Shown piece after piece: positions 1 to 13,080 of a DNA stretch of 64,000 nt. Positions within the stretch are counted from its first letter, which is position 1; each line of letters opens with the position of its first letter. The stretch comes from Stomorhina lunata (lineage: Eukaryota; Arthropoda; Insecta; Diptera; Rhiniidae), in assembly GCA_933228675.1 (NCBI GenBank), contig OW121743.1, forward strand, positions 68,467,208-68,531,207, in the 5' to 3' direction. Under the pieces are notes generated by a model. That model had not been told where the DNA came from and did no database searches. It worked only from the letters and a program-made list of their open reading frames with translations. A program made the position numbers and the translations under genes.

Positions 1-1461
1 TAATTTTACAATAATATTCTAATGCCTTTTGCTTAAAAGACAATAAAGTTAAGGCCAGGCTGTGAATACAAAATTAGCCATAACATAAATTGTAAAGTAG
101 GAGTAGGACATTTGAGGGATTTGGCTGAAAGTAGCTAAAAAAAGATTTATGACTTTCTTAATTTATTATTCCACAATTGTAATTTGTTAGACATAATTAT
201 TAAGATAATATTGTCGCAAGCATTTAAATCATAATAGCTCTGAGGTGTTGGTAATTATGAGTAATAAATCTGGTCTTAATTTATTTTTTTGATGGCCTCC
301 AAAATTTGTGAAAGGAATTTAAATTATGAAATTTGAAAGATTTAATAAATTTCTTAAAGGGACTAATAAATTTATTTAATAAGTTTTGGTTTTATTTTTT
401 TAAGAATTCTATAGAAACTTATGTCATTGCCAATCATTAATCATAACTACAATCATTTGATATTAAAAAGTGACAACTTCACACTAAAACTAATAAAATC
501 AACTTGTAAACCAATAACGTATGATTAATGTTGGAGAATGATTGATATTTAATATATGAACATTCAATATTACTCATACGCACTATTTTACATCAATGAG
601 TTTTTACTATAGGAAACCCCGCCTTTTTCAGTATCTCCACGCAAACGGAAATTGACTTTATGTTCACCACCTAAAAAGAAGTTTAATAAATTTCAAGGTA
701 TGACCTCGAAAGCCTTTGTCCTAGAATATTCTAGTAACTAAAAATGTATCATAACTCGAATTTGTCCAATGCTTCCCCTAATTAAAGAAAAACAGTACCT
801 TATTCGCCTATGAAGTAGTTAGAGTCTTAATAAAACTCTATTTTTAGGAGGTAACCTCAGAAAATTCAACTCTAGAAGTACTTAAACACAAAATATTTTA
901 AGTTCAAAGTTCAATAATTGGTTCATTTATATTTTTGTAGATTAACATTAAATTTCAATATCACAAATCTCATAAATAATCAAATAATGTTCTTAACATC
1001 ATTCAAAATTGCTTATGTCAGTCAAATTTTCTAAAGTGATTTCATTTTTATGGTTTAATAAAAAAGTTAAGAAAATGTGTTGTAAACAAACCATACCTTA
1101 AAAATTTTTATACTTTTCTATGAATCATCCTTGAATGCACAACGGAATAGACATTGTTGCAATCTATTGTAAATCTAAACTAAGTTTTTGGTTTTATTTA
1201 AAATATTCTAACAAAACACGCAGAGTAATAAAATCCCCAAATGAAAGAATTAAAAAAAATTTTACCACACTTTTTAATTTAAACACGTTCGCTTTACAAA
1301 TAAAAATCACATTTTGCTTGATGCCAGTGGAGTCATTATAATTTACAAAAAATTGTTTTCATCATAATCATTTTAATCGACTTTGTCAACATTGTCTTAT
1401 CTTATTATTCACTTTAATGTAATTGTAATGTGAGAAAATTTTGTATGTATGTATTGCAAAC
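1..1461. other. A+T-rich non-coding sequence, nothing recognised
   Basis: No gene, RNA or mobile-element signature was found on either strand. The only open frame above 60 codons, at 1135-1341, has low-complexity composition with no recognisable domain and was not called. Confidence 0.6.
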
Positions 1462-1802
<341 letters not shown>

Positions 1803-2561
1803 AAATATATGTATATTTGTTTGAGTTAAAGCAACGAAAGTAATAATGGTCTCATAATTTTAAGTACTTAACAAAAATAGCGACTTCTTTTATCACATAA
1901 TTACCAACAAATTCAAAATAAAATTATTTTTACACAAGTCCTTTTTTGCATTGAACTACAATGACTTAATAAAGATTTATGACATTTTAATAAATCAATT
2001 TCTTTTCAAGTAAATAATCTTTTCCGAGTATTATTTGTATCCCTTTTCTGGCTTAAAAGGCTGTAAAATCCTTAAGGTTTATTTAAATATAAAATATTTT
2101 CTTAAGAAAAAAACCCTCACAGATTATAAGACCTAATGATTTTTGTATTAAGCTGCTTTCAACACCCTTCTCTGATTTCGTTTCACAATGAAGAAGATTT
2201 GAAAAAGATATTGAACCCAAAAAAAAACTGTTGGAGATTTCAGGTGCTATTATTCAATTTTTTTTCTGGATATTTATTTCTTTTGCATAAACATGGAAAC
2301 ATAACTTAAAATTCAAATAAAGTTTAGACAAAAATTTAACTGTTTTACATTTTTATGGCTTTAATTAAAAATCTCATTTTAGTTATGCAAATTGTTACAA
2401 AATGGCTGTTAATAGCCATAAAAATTTAGGTCATTATTAGGATAAATTAGTAAAACTGGGAAATGCTTTTTGCTAAATTAAAGGCCTAATAACTTTTTGC
2501 GATTTAAGATTTTTTCAGGTTTTTATCTGAGTATTAGAATCGTAAGTTTTAAAATCATAAC
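1803..2561. other. A+T-rich spacer, nothing recognised
   Basis: Plain A+T-rich sequence between two simple arrays. No motif, inverted repeat or coding signal was found. Confidence 0.6.
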
Positions 2562-4830
2562 TAGTATCAGCGTTAGTATCAGTATTAGCATCAGTATTAG
2601 TATAAGAATAAGTATCAGCATTAGTATCAGTATCAATCTTAGTATCAGTATTATTATTAGTATTAGTAATAGCGTCAGTATTACTATAAGTATTAGCAAA
2701 GTGTCAGTGTAAGTATCAGAATTAGTATCAATATTAGCATTTATATTAGCATCAGTACTAGTACAAGTACCAAGATTAGTATCTGCATTAGTATCAGCGC
2801 AAGCGTCAGTATTAATGTCAGTACTAGTATCAGTATTAATATCAGAGTTAATATAGGTATTAGTATCAATTTTAGTAATAGTATCAGTATTAGTATCAGT
2901 ACTAGTATCAGTATGAGTATCAGTATTATTATGATTTGTATTAGTATAAGCATCAGTATTAGTATCAGTGTAAGGATCAGTATTAGTATATGTATCAACA
3001 TTAGTATCAGTACCAGTATAAGTATCAGTATTTTTATCAGTATTAGTATCAGTATAAGTATCAGTATTAGTAACAGTATTAGCATCAGAAAAAGTATCAG
3101 TACCAGTTTCGTTATTTACATCAGTATAAGTACAGTATTAGTATAAAAATCAATATAAGTATAAATATCAATATTTGTATCGGTATTATTATCAGTATTA
3201 GTATCAGTATAAGTATCAGTATTAGCATCAGTATTAGTATCAGTACTAGTATCAGTATTAGTATCAGTATTAGTATCACTATTAGTATCAGTATTAGTAT
3301 CAGTATTAGTATTAGTATCAGTATTAGTATCAATATTAGTATCAGTATTAGTATCAGTATTAGTATCAGTATTAGTATCAGTATTAGTATCAGTATTAGT
3401 ATCAGTACTTGTATCAGTATTAGTATCACTATAAGTATTCGCTTCAGTGATAGTATCAGTACCAATTTCAATATTTACATCAGTATTAGTATCAGTATTA
3501 GTATTAGTATCAGTATTAGTATCAATATTAGTATCAGTATTAGCATCAGTATTAGTATCAGTACTAGTATCAGTATTAGTATCAGTATTAGTATCACTAT
3601 TAGTATCAGTATTAGTATCAGTATTAGTATTAGTATCAGTATTAGTATCAATATTAGTATCAGTATTAGTATCAGTATTAGCATCAGTATTAGCATCAGT
3701 GTTAGCATCAGTTTTAGTATTAACATCAGTATTGGTACAAGTATTAGTACAAATATCAATATTTGTATCAGAATTAGTATCAGTATCGGTATAAGTGCCA
3801 GTATTAGTTTTAGTATAAGTTAAGTATAAGTATTAGTATCGGTTTTCGTATAAGTATTAGCATTAGTATCAGTAGTAGTAGTCAGTATCAGTTTTAGTGT
3901 CAATATTAGTATCAGCACTAGTATCAGTAATAGTATCAATATTAGTACCAGTATTAATATCATAATTAGTATCAGTATTAGTATCCGTATTACTATTAGC
4001 ATTATTATCAGTATTAAAAGCAGTATAAGTATCAGTATTAGTATCAGTATTAGTATCAGTATTAGTATCAGTATTAGTATCAGTATTAGTATCAGTATTA
4101 GTATCAGTATTAGTATCAGTATAAGTATCAGTATTAGTATCAGTATTAGTATCAGTATCAGTATCAGTATCAGTATTAGTATCAGTATTAGTATTAGTAT
4201 CAGTATCAGTATTAGTATCAGTATTAGTATCAGTACTAGTATCAGTATTAGTATCAGTATTAGTATCAGTATTAGTATCAGTATTAGTATCAGTATTACT
4301 ATCAGTATTAATATCAGTATTAGTATCAGTATTAGTATCAGTATTAGTATCAGTATTAGTATTAGTATCAGTATTAGTATCAGTATTAGTATCAGTATTA
4401 GTATCAGTATTAGTATCAGTATTAGTATCAGTATTAGTATCAGTATTAGTATCAGTATTAGTATCAGTATTAGTATCAGTATTAGTATCAGTATTAGTAT
4501 CAGTATTAGTATCAGTATTGGTATTAGCATTAGTAACAGTATATGTATCAGTATTAGTATTAGTATCAGTGCTAGTATCAGTATTAGTAACAGTATGAGT
4601 ATTACTATCAGTGTTAGTATCAGTATTAGTGTGAGTATTCGTATCAGTATTAGTATCTGTATTAGTATCAGTATTAGTATCAGTATTAGTTACAGTATTA
4701 GATTAAGGATTAGTTTAAGTATGAGTATCAGTGTATTTATTAATATCAGTTATGGAATCAGTACTAGTATTGGCATTATTATTAGTATTAGCATAATATT
4801 AAATCTGTATAAGTATAAGTATCAGTCATA
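2562..4830 (+). repeat. 12-bp tandem array of AGTATC/AGTATT hexamers
   Basis: The array alternates AGTATC and AGTATT hexamers, so the effective unit is 12 bp. The middle and right parts (about 3180-3460 and 4030-4520) are nearly pure. The edges (2562-2910, 4580-4830) are degenerate, with AGTATA, AGCATC and AGTACT variants. Translation gives Ile-Ser repeats forward and Leu-Ile repeats in reverse, the source of spurious frames up to 236 codons. A segment around 3190-3420 is closely echoed at 3480-3700, which suggests a local segmental duplication. A short related patch lies at 6024-6122. Confidence 0.96.
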
Positions 4831-5018
4831 TTATAAGCAAAAGAATTACTATAACTTTTAGTAATAGAATTAGTATTAGTACAAATTTAAGTAGTATTAA
4901 AACAAGTAAAAAGTGTTATAGTAAGTCCAATCATATGACACCCTTCGGCATTGATGGATTCAAAGTAAAAATATACTATACAAATATACATATTTTCTGA
5001 TTCAAAGTAATATTTATT

Positions 5019-5248
5019 CAGGTATGTGATTTACATTTTTCGTTTTCAAATTGATCGATTTCAGACATATTTTTTTAGCTAATTTTCGGTTATTTCCCCC
5101 AAAAAAATAAAAATTTTGGCTTTGATCGTTTTGACTGATATTTTATCTTTCATTTGGTTTGATTTTTTGGGAAAATAACCGAAAATTATCTCAAAAATAT
5201 ATCTGAAATCGATCGATTTGAGAACGATCGTTTTCCATCACATACCTG
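5019..5248. mobile_element. foldback MITE, 230 bp
   Basis: The two halves are long imperfect inverted repeats: CAGGTATGTGAT at the left end and ATCACATACCTG at the right end. Complementarity continues inward for about 85 bp, through GATCGATTTCAGA and AATTTTCGGTTATTT and their complements. A 3-bp direct repeat ATT flanks both ends (5016-5018, 5249-5251). There is no coding capacity. The 3-bp duplication fits a PIF/Harbinger-type transposase, but the family is not identified. Confidence 0.8.
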
Positions 5249-5251
5249 ATT

Positions 5252-6023
5252 AATTTATTTTATGGAATTGTAGACTTCTTTTTGAAAATTGGCCAAAAAT
5301 ATTTGTTTTCTGCTATGACAAAACTTATGTACCTTTCAAAAATTGTATTCCTAAAAAAAACATTTTACATCAATCTATGTAACATACTGCACTTTTAAAA
5401 AAAATATATATGCCTAACAAAGAAACATTTAATTTCCGTGTGCCACAAAAAAGACATCCAGAGTAATCTAAAAGGGTGAAGACCTGACAAAAACTAAATA
5501 ACACATCAAAGGCTTTGTTCGTAAATCACATTTAAGGGAAATTGTGTTCCCTTACAATCATGTACCTTCAAAAATATTTTCTAAAAATCATCCACATGCA
5601 TCCACCTTCTGATACAAAGATATTGTCTAAATGGAATATTTAGCTTAAAATGGCTATAACTATTCTAGCGATTTCTTTGGCATTGACGTAAGTGGAAACT
5701 AGAAACAAAAGAACATTTCTAAAATATTATTATCCTGAATGAAGTGTTTGAGCTTTGAAAGTAAAAGTGATTTCCATTAGAAGCTGCAACATCAAAGAAC
5801 GCAAAAATGTCAAAACAAAAACGTGTGTGATTTTTGCGCTGATGTTGGGGAAATGCTAGGGAATGTTGATTGAAATATCATGGGAATTCCAGTTTAAAAA
5901 TAATAATAGAAATAACATACAATTCAATCAACGCAATTTAAAACAAAGGACAGTGGGATTGAATGTAAAAAAGTAGAGTATAAATCACAGATAAGTATAC
6001 CTAAGTAGGAGCATACAAATATT
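5252..6023. other. A+T-rich sequence, nothing recognised
   Basis: Mixed-composition A+T-rich sequence between the MITE and a small hexamer patch. No gene or repeat was recognised. Confidence 0.5.
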
Positions 6024-6122
6024 AGGATTACTATCAGTATAAGTAGCTAAGTTTTTATTAGTATCAGTATATATATCGATATAGGTATCTGTATTAGTAT
6101 TAGTATTAGTATTAGTATTAGC
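6024..6122 (+). repeat. short degenerate AGTATT/AGTATC patch
   Basis: Fewer than 20 degenerate hexamers of the same type as the 2.6-4.8 kb array, ending in a pure AGTATT run (6091-6119). It may be a seed or remnant of that array. Confidence 0.75.
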
Positions 6123-7080
6123 TAGCCTTAGTCACTGTCTTAGATTTAATCTTAATATATCTTCTACAGAAATTCTAATATTTTAAATAATCTCTTCAAA
6201 ATTTTCTTTAAACCTTAAAGTGTTCAAAAACCCTAACCTCATAAGTTTATATAAATCACCTTAAAATTTCCATTATTTTATTTGTTGCTTAATACTATTT
6301 TACTACTGACTTCAGAAAAACCATTACTTGTAAACAAAGAAAATAAAGACAAAGCATTTTATTTATATCATCATAAACAACTTAAACAACTTAAAATCAT
6401 TTGCCAAAATTCAATCAAAAATTGTCAAATTCAAAAGAACAAAACAACTTAAATCAAAAACAGACAAATCTATTATTTGCTACTTCCAATAAAAGGAGTG
6501 AGTTTATTTAACATAAAATTCCAAAATATTCAAGATAAATCTTTTCAATTTTTAAATTCTAGCTTTAACTTCAATCGGGGAAACAAAAATAACAAAATTA
6601 TTATATTAAGCAGTTTTAAATTGATCCTGAACTCATTTCCCGATTCTTTAAATCTTTTATGATCTGATGGTATGTGACATGAAACAAAACGTAGTTAAGG
6701 ATTTAACTTTGTTATTGGGTACTTAAGATTTGCTTGAATTTCCTCTTATTTTACAATCATCGTCGTTTTTGTCAGCCATATCATAAGTAGTCATCATCAC
6801 CTTTATTGTTAGTTTCCTCATCCTGACGGATTCTGTTCGATTGTTATTGTCGTTCCCGTTTAGATATTTTTTTATTTTGTTGAGCTCTAAATATCTTCAT
6901 AAATTGTATAACGTAGCAATTTCTATTTTATCTATCAATTTATTTTCGCTGTTTCCTTTCGCTATTGAAGTGACTGTATTTTGCCGCTATTTTTTGTTAC
7001 CAAATCTTGTCAATTGTTATTACATTTATTTTGATATACTACAGAGCGACATTTTTACGGAAGTTAAAGGAAGAATATAA
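6123..7080. other. A+T-rich sequence, nothing recognised
   Basis: Two open frames of 61 and 79 codons lie here (6477-6662, 6841-7080). Both are rich in Phe, Leu and Ser, as expected by chance in this composition, and neither shows a domain. No feature was called. Confidence 0.5.
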
Positions 7081-7376
7081 ACATAGACTAAGACCGACTT
7101 AGAAATAGACTAAGACATGGACTAAGAAATAGACTAAGATATAGACTAATACAAAGACTAAGACATAGACTAAGACATAGACTAAGACATAGACTAAGAC
7201 ATAGACTAAGACATAGACTAAGACATAGACTAAGACATAGACTAAGACATAGACTAAGACATAGACTAAGACATAGACTAAGACATAGACTAAGACATAG
7301 ACTAAGACATAGACTAAGACATAGACTAAGACATAGACTAAGACATAGATTAAGACATAAACTAAGGCATAGACTT
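7081..7376 (+). repeat. 12-mer satellite ACATAGACTAAG, plus orientation (block 1, left)
   Basis: About 24 units of the 12-mer ACATAGACTAAG, pure at about 7150-7340 and degenerate at both ends. It directly abuts the ~30-bp satellite to its right. It has the same unit and orientation as the array at 10.47-11.66 kb, and is the reverse complement of the arrays at 9.06-9.19 and 13.08-15.57 kb. Confidence 0.97.
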
Positions 7377-7397
7377 AAAATAAGATTTACTAAGGAT

Positions 7398-8935
7398 ACA
7401 TTTTTTTACCGCAAAATTTTATATAGACAAATTTTTTTACCGAAAAATTTTCTATAGACAAATTTTTTTACCGAAAAATTTTCTATAGACAAATTTTTTT
7501 ACCGAAAAATTTTCTATAGACAAATTTTTTTAACGAAAAATTGTCTATAGACAAATTTTGTTAACGAAAAATTTTCTATAGACAAATTTTTTACCGAAAA
7601 ATGTTCTATATATAAATTTTTTAGCCGAAAATTTTTGAATAGACAAATTTTTATGCAAAAAAAAATTCTACCGAAATATTTTCTGTAGACAAATTTTTTT
7701 ACCGAAAAATTTTCTATATACAAATTTTTATACCGAAAAATTTTCAATAGACAAATTTTTATACCGAAAAATTATCTATAGACTAAGTTTTTTTACAGAA
7801 AAATTTTCTATAGACAAATTTTTTTTTTGCTGAAAAATTTTCTATAGACAAATTTTTTTACCAAAAATTTTCTATAAACAAATTTTTTTTTGCAGAAAAA
7901 TTTTCTATAGAATTCTATAGAATTTTCTATAGGCAAATTTTTTTTAACGAGAAATTTTCTATAGACAAATTTTTTTTAACGAAAAATTTTCTATAGACAA
8001 ATTTTTTTTAACGAAAAATTTTCTATATGCAATTTCAGTACCGAAAAATTTTCTATACTAAAATTTTTATGCTGAAAAATTTTTTATAGACAAATTTTTT
8101 ACCGAAAAATTTTTTAGAGACAAATTTTTATACCGAAAAATTTTCTATAGACACATTTTAATACAAAAAAATTTTCTATAGACAAATTTTTATACAAAAA
8201 AAATTTTCTATATACAAATTTTTTTAAAAAATTTTCTATACACAAATTTTTTTACCGAAAAATTTTCAATAGACAAATTTTTATACCGAAAAATTTTCTA
8301 TAGACAAATTTTTTCTCGAAAAATTTTCTATAGACAAATTTTTACACCGAAAAATTTTCTATAGACAAATTTTTTAACCAAAAAATTTTCTATAGACAAA
8401 TTTTTTCTCGAAAAATTTTCTATAGACAAATTTTTACACCGAAAAATTTTCTATAGACAAATTTTTTAACCAAAAATTTTCTATAGGCAAATTTTTTAAA
8501 CGAAAAATTTTCTATAGACAAATTTTTTCTCGAAAAATTTTCTATAGACAAATTTTTACACCGAAAAATTTTCTATAGACAAATTTTTTCTCGAAAAATT
8601 TTCTATAGACAAATTTTTACACCGAAAAATTTTCTATAGACAAATTTTTTAACCAAAAATTTTCTATAGGCAAATTTTTTAAACGAAAAATTTTCTATAG
8701 ACAAATTTTTTTCTCGAAAAATTTTCTATAGACAAATTTTTACACCGAAAAATTTTCTATAGACAAATTTTTTAACCAAAAAATTTTCTATAGACAAATT
8801 TTTTCTCGAAAAATTTTCTATAGACAAATTTTTACACCGAAAAATTTTCTATAGACAAATTTTTTAACCAAAAATTTTCTATAGGCAAATTTTTTAAACG
8901 AAAAATTTTCTATAGACAAATTTTAATACTGAAAT
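7398..8935 (+). repeat. ~30-bp A+T-rich satellite with TCTATAGAC core (block 1)
   Basis: About 50 units of 29-31 bp. Each carries TTTTCTATAGACAAATTTT followed by a short variable part (TTACCGAAAAA, TTAACGAAAAA, TACACCGAAAAA, TCTCGAAAAA). From about 8290 to 8930 a higher-order pattern appears: TCTCGAAAAA, ACACCGAAAAA and AACCAAAAA variants recur in order, interspersed with an AAACGAAAAA unit. The left part is more degenerate. The same satellite occurs in reverse orientation at 12.43-13.08 kb. Confidence 0.95.
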
Positions 8936-9054
8936 ATTTAAGAAAATTTTTCGGCATAAAAATTGTCTTCAGAAAATCATTCTTTATAAAAATATGTACA
9001 GAAAATTTAGGTATTAAAATTTTCCAAAATTTTTGAAGCCGAAAAATTTTCTAT
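8936..9054 (+). repeat. decayed end of the ~30-bp satellite
   Basis: Divergent units still recognisable by AAAATTTTTCGG and GAAAATTT motifs, lying between the homogeneous array and the reversed 12-mers. Confidence 0.7.
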
Positions 9055-9192
9055 ATCTTAGTCTATGTTTAGGTCTATGTCTTAGTATACGTTTTAATCT
9101 ATGTCTTATTATATATCTTAGTTTAAGTCTATGTCTTTGTCTAAGTCTTAGTCTATGTCTTAGTCTTTGTCTTAGTCTATGTCTTAGTCTTT
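9055..9192 (-). repeat. 12-mer satellite in reverse orientation, short (block 1, right)
   Basis: About 11 degenerate units reading CTTAGTCTATGT on the plus strand, the reverse complement of the 12-mer at 7081-7376. It closes a plus 12-mer / 30-mer / minus 12-mer block. Confidence 0.9.
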
Positions 9193-10470
9193 AAAACCAT
9201 TTTAAATGGTTTGTCTGAAAAATTGCCTTTTATTATCTTAATTTCAATTTTTGGTTTTATTACTTTTTATTAATATGTTCAAGTCTAGTAAACAGAAATT
9301 AAATATTTATATATATTCGTCATATTTAATTGCCAAGCAGATGTCTTTATTCTCCATACACTTAAAACATTTGAAAAATTCTAGAACTCCCCCAAATGAA
9401 ATGCAGTTCATTTGATTTGTTTTTGGCTCTGACTGTCTCGACATTTGTCTCCATTCATTGCTTGTTTCTTGTTTCTTTTACAACCATCAAACTCTTTCCT
9501 CCCCCTTGATATTCCAATAACAGCAGCCATTAACTTTTCTTTGCTAAAATAATAAAAACAGAACAAAAGATACTTTCAGTCATTTAAGTCATACAATCAT
9601 TAAAGCACAAATCTTAGAGTTAGAAATAAATTATATTAAAAAAAAACAGATGTAACTTCCGAAATAAAACAAAAATAAATCATGAAAAACAACCGAAACA
9701 AGAGACCATCGCCTCCGGAAGGAGTGAGTAACATGACCAGGGGACGAAGTATCAAATAGCAGTTAATGTTAGAAATAAGAAACTCGTAATTGAAAAGCAA
9801 AAAGACAACGATTGTTATGTACGTAAGTGTATCATCCAGATAAAAATGAAATTAAATTGAAACTAAGACTTAACAGGAAGAGGGTGTTGTCTTCTATCCC
9901 CATGTTTTAGTGATAAAGTGATTTTATGATGCGTATTCTAAGGAAGACATGTCTGTGTATCGTGCAATAAGTAGCGCCAAATACATGGAAAATTACGATA
10001 AAATATGACATAACATCAGACATTTTCAGTTAGAAGATGTTCCAGACGGTCAGACAGTTTCAATGTATGCTTGAATTAGTAGATAACCAACCAAGATTTT
10101 AGAAACAGTCATATAATATTTTTGTTATTACTCTTTAAAAAAACATATTTTTAATATATAAAAACTATTTTAAATGTTAAATTTTAAATCAAAATTATTT
10201 CGGTCTTGTAATATTTAATTATTCTTTGCCAAATTTAACCTAACAATACATTTATTGATTAACGTTTGTTGGTCTGGATTTAGACAATTCAATTACGAGT
10301 TAAATGATATTAAGGCGAAACCATTAAATTACTTTTAAATAACCAACCAAAAGAAAAATATAAGTATCGTCGAACATTCAATAGAACAAATTAACAAAAA
10401 GTAAAGGATTTAGTTGGCAAAGCTGAATTTTGAATGCCCTGTACTGATTATCCGAACTAAATGTTATTTT
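9193..10470. other. unique-looking spacer between the two satellite blocks
   Basis: More complex composition than the flanking arrays, including a less A+T-rich stretch at about 9690-9760. No open frame above 60 codons, tRNA or mobile-element terminus was recognised. It may be ancestral single-copy sequence. Confidence 0.5.
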
Positions 10471-11665
10471 ATAGACTAAGACATAGACTTAAACATAGAC
10501 TAAGACATAGACTAAGATATAGACTAAGACATAGACTAAGACATAGACTAAGACATAGACTAAGACATAGACTAAGACATAGACTAAGACATAGACTAAG
10601 ACATAGACTAAGACATAGACTAAGACATAGACTAAGACATAGACTAAGACATAGACTAAGACATAGACTAAGACATAGACTAAGACATAGACTAAGACAT
10701 AGACTAAGACATAGACTAAGACATAGACTAAGACATAGACTAAGACATAGACTAAGAAATATAATAAGACATAGACTAAGACATAGACATAGACTAAAAT
10801 ATAGACAAAGACATAGACTAAGACATAGACGAAGACATAGACTAAGACATAGACTAAGACATAGACTAAGACATAGAATAAGGCATAGACTAAGACATAG
10901 ACTAAGACATAGACTAAGACATAGACTAAGACATAGACTAAGATATAGACTAAGACATAGACTAAGACATAGACTAAGACATAGACTAAGACATAGACTA
11001 AGACATAGACTAAGACATAGACTAAGACATAGACTAAGACATAGACTAAGACATAGACTAAGACATAGACTAAGACATAGACTAAGACATAGACTAAGAC
11101 ATAGACTAAGACATAGACTAAGACATAGACTAAGACATAGACTAAGACATAGACTAAGATATAGACTAAGACATAGACTAAGACATAGACTAAGACATAG
11201 ACTAAGACATAGACTAAGACATAGACTAAGACATAGACTAAGACATAGACTAAGATATAGACTAAGACATAGACTAAGACATAGACTAAGACATAGACTA
11301 AGACATAGACTAAGACATAGACTAAGACATAGACTAAGACATAGACTAAGACATAGACTAAGACATAGACTAAGACTAGACTAAGACATAGACTAAGACA
11401 TAGACTAAGACATAGACTAAGACTAGACTAAGACATAGACTAAGACATAGACTTGGACATAGACTAAGACATAGACTAAGACATAGACTAAGACATAGAC
11501 TAAGACATAGACTAAGACATAGACTAAGACATAGACTAAGACATAGACTTAGACGTAGTTTAAGATATAGACTAAGGTATAGACTAAAACATAGACCAAA
11601 ACATAGACTAAAACATAGGCTAAAATATGGATCAAGACAAACTAAGACATAGACTAAGGCATTCG
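10471..11665 (+). repeat. 12-mer satellite ACATAGACTAAG, plus orientation (block 2, left)
   Basis: About 99 units. Most are exact; a few carry single changes such as GATATAGAC, and two 10-bp units (AAGACTAGACT) occur near 11373 and 11423. The right edge decays from 11540. The phase gives a 307-codon artefact frame of Arg-His-Arg-Leu repeats at 10461-11384. Confidence 0.98.
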
Positions 11666-12429
11666 TATACTAAAATATATAATGCATTTGTTTTTGTCAA
11701 TTTTATAAGTTACAACTACATAATTATAAAATTTACTTTTTTTGTGCATTAAAATAACAGCAAAATTCAAAAGTGTTTAATAAACGCAACCATTTGTTAA
11801 ATACCATTTAAAACCACCTGCGACAGCTGTCGATAGTTAAATGTAGTTTAATCCTATAAATTATTCAAGGGTATTTGCTGTCAACATGAGAAATTAAAAA
11901 TGTAATTTTAAAATTCAAACAAATTGAGAGGATATTATAAATATTTAAACAAAATTCTATTAACATAAAATATTTCCCAGAATTTAATTAAATGTAAATT
12001 TGATATTTAGAGCGAATAATGAACGTGTTTAAAATATTATGTTCTATACAATATTAACAAATTACATTCCCCTTAAATGTGTAATTCAATTACAACAAAT
12101 TATTTAAAATTTCAACATTTTTATTGACAATATTTTACTAATTTAATACTATTAGAGGATCAATTACTAAATATTTGATTGTCCACTCAAAAATGTGATA
12201 TAATTGAAATTTTTACATAATTACAGGCGGTTTTTGTAAATACAATACAGCTGCAGTTATAATTCCTAAAATATTATTTTATTATAAAAATTAAATTTTA
12301 AAGCCTTTTTTAAATTTAATAATATTGAACGTAGCCTATAATATCGCTAAATAATCTTACTTGGCTTTATAAAAAGCACCCTCAACGTATGTGTGTATAT
12401 TGAAGAAAGCTACTAGCCGATGCCTTATT
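11666..12429. other. A+T-rich spacer inside block 2
   Basis: Non-repetitive A+T-rich sequence separating the plus 12-mer array from the reversed 30-mer array. No coding or RNA feature was recognised. Confidence 0.55.
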
Positions 12430-13080
12430 CTTTGTACTAGTATACGTCTTAGTTTAAAATTTTAGTAAAATTTTGTATATAAAGAAAATTTTTCAATATA
12501 TAAAAATTTCGGTATATAAAAATTTGTCTATAGAAAATGCGTCTTAACAAAAATTTTCGGTATAAAAATTTTGCCAATAGAAAATTTTTGAGTACAAAAA
12601 TTTGTCTATGGAAAATTTTTCGGTATAAAAATTTGTCTGAAGAAAAGTTTTCGGTATAAACATTTTTTGGAATAAAAAATTTTCTGCAATAAAAATTTGT
12701 ATATAGAAAATTTTTCGTTTTACAAATTTGTTCATAGAAAATTATTTAGTATAAAAATTTGCCTATAGAAAATTTTTCGGTATAAAAATTTGTCTATAGA
12801 AAATTTTTCGGTATAAAAGTTTGTCTATAGAAAATTTTTCTGTATAAAAATTTGACTAAAGAAAATTTTTAGGTATAAAAATTTGTCTATAGAAAATCGG
12901 TAAAAAAAAATCGGTGTAAAAATTTGTCTATAGAAATTTTTTCTGTATAAAAATTTGTCTAAAAAAATTTTTCGGTTTAAAAATTTGTCTATTGAAAATT
13001 TTTCGGTATAAAAATTTGTCCATAGAAAATTGTTCTTAGAAAAATTTGTTTAAGGAAATTTTCAAGCTATAAAAATATCT
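12430..13080 (-). repeat. ~30-bp satellite, reverse orientation (block 2)
   Basis: About 21 units reading AAAAATTTGTCTATAGAAAA then TTTTTCGGTATA on the plus strand, the reverse complement of the unit at 7.4-8.9 kb. The array is more diverged than its partner. A 63-codon minus-strand frame here is an artefact of the repeat. Confidence 0.95.

Noticed and set aside
3820..4530. 236-codon minus-strand Leu-Ile frame and related Ile-Ser frames
   Set aside because: Products of the AGTATC/AGTATT array, open in several frames at once.
10461..11384. 307-codon frame of Arg-His-Arg-Leu repeats
   Set aside because: It is the 12-bp satellite read in one phase; four codons per unit keep it open. No gene context or codon constraint is visible.
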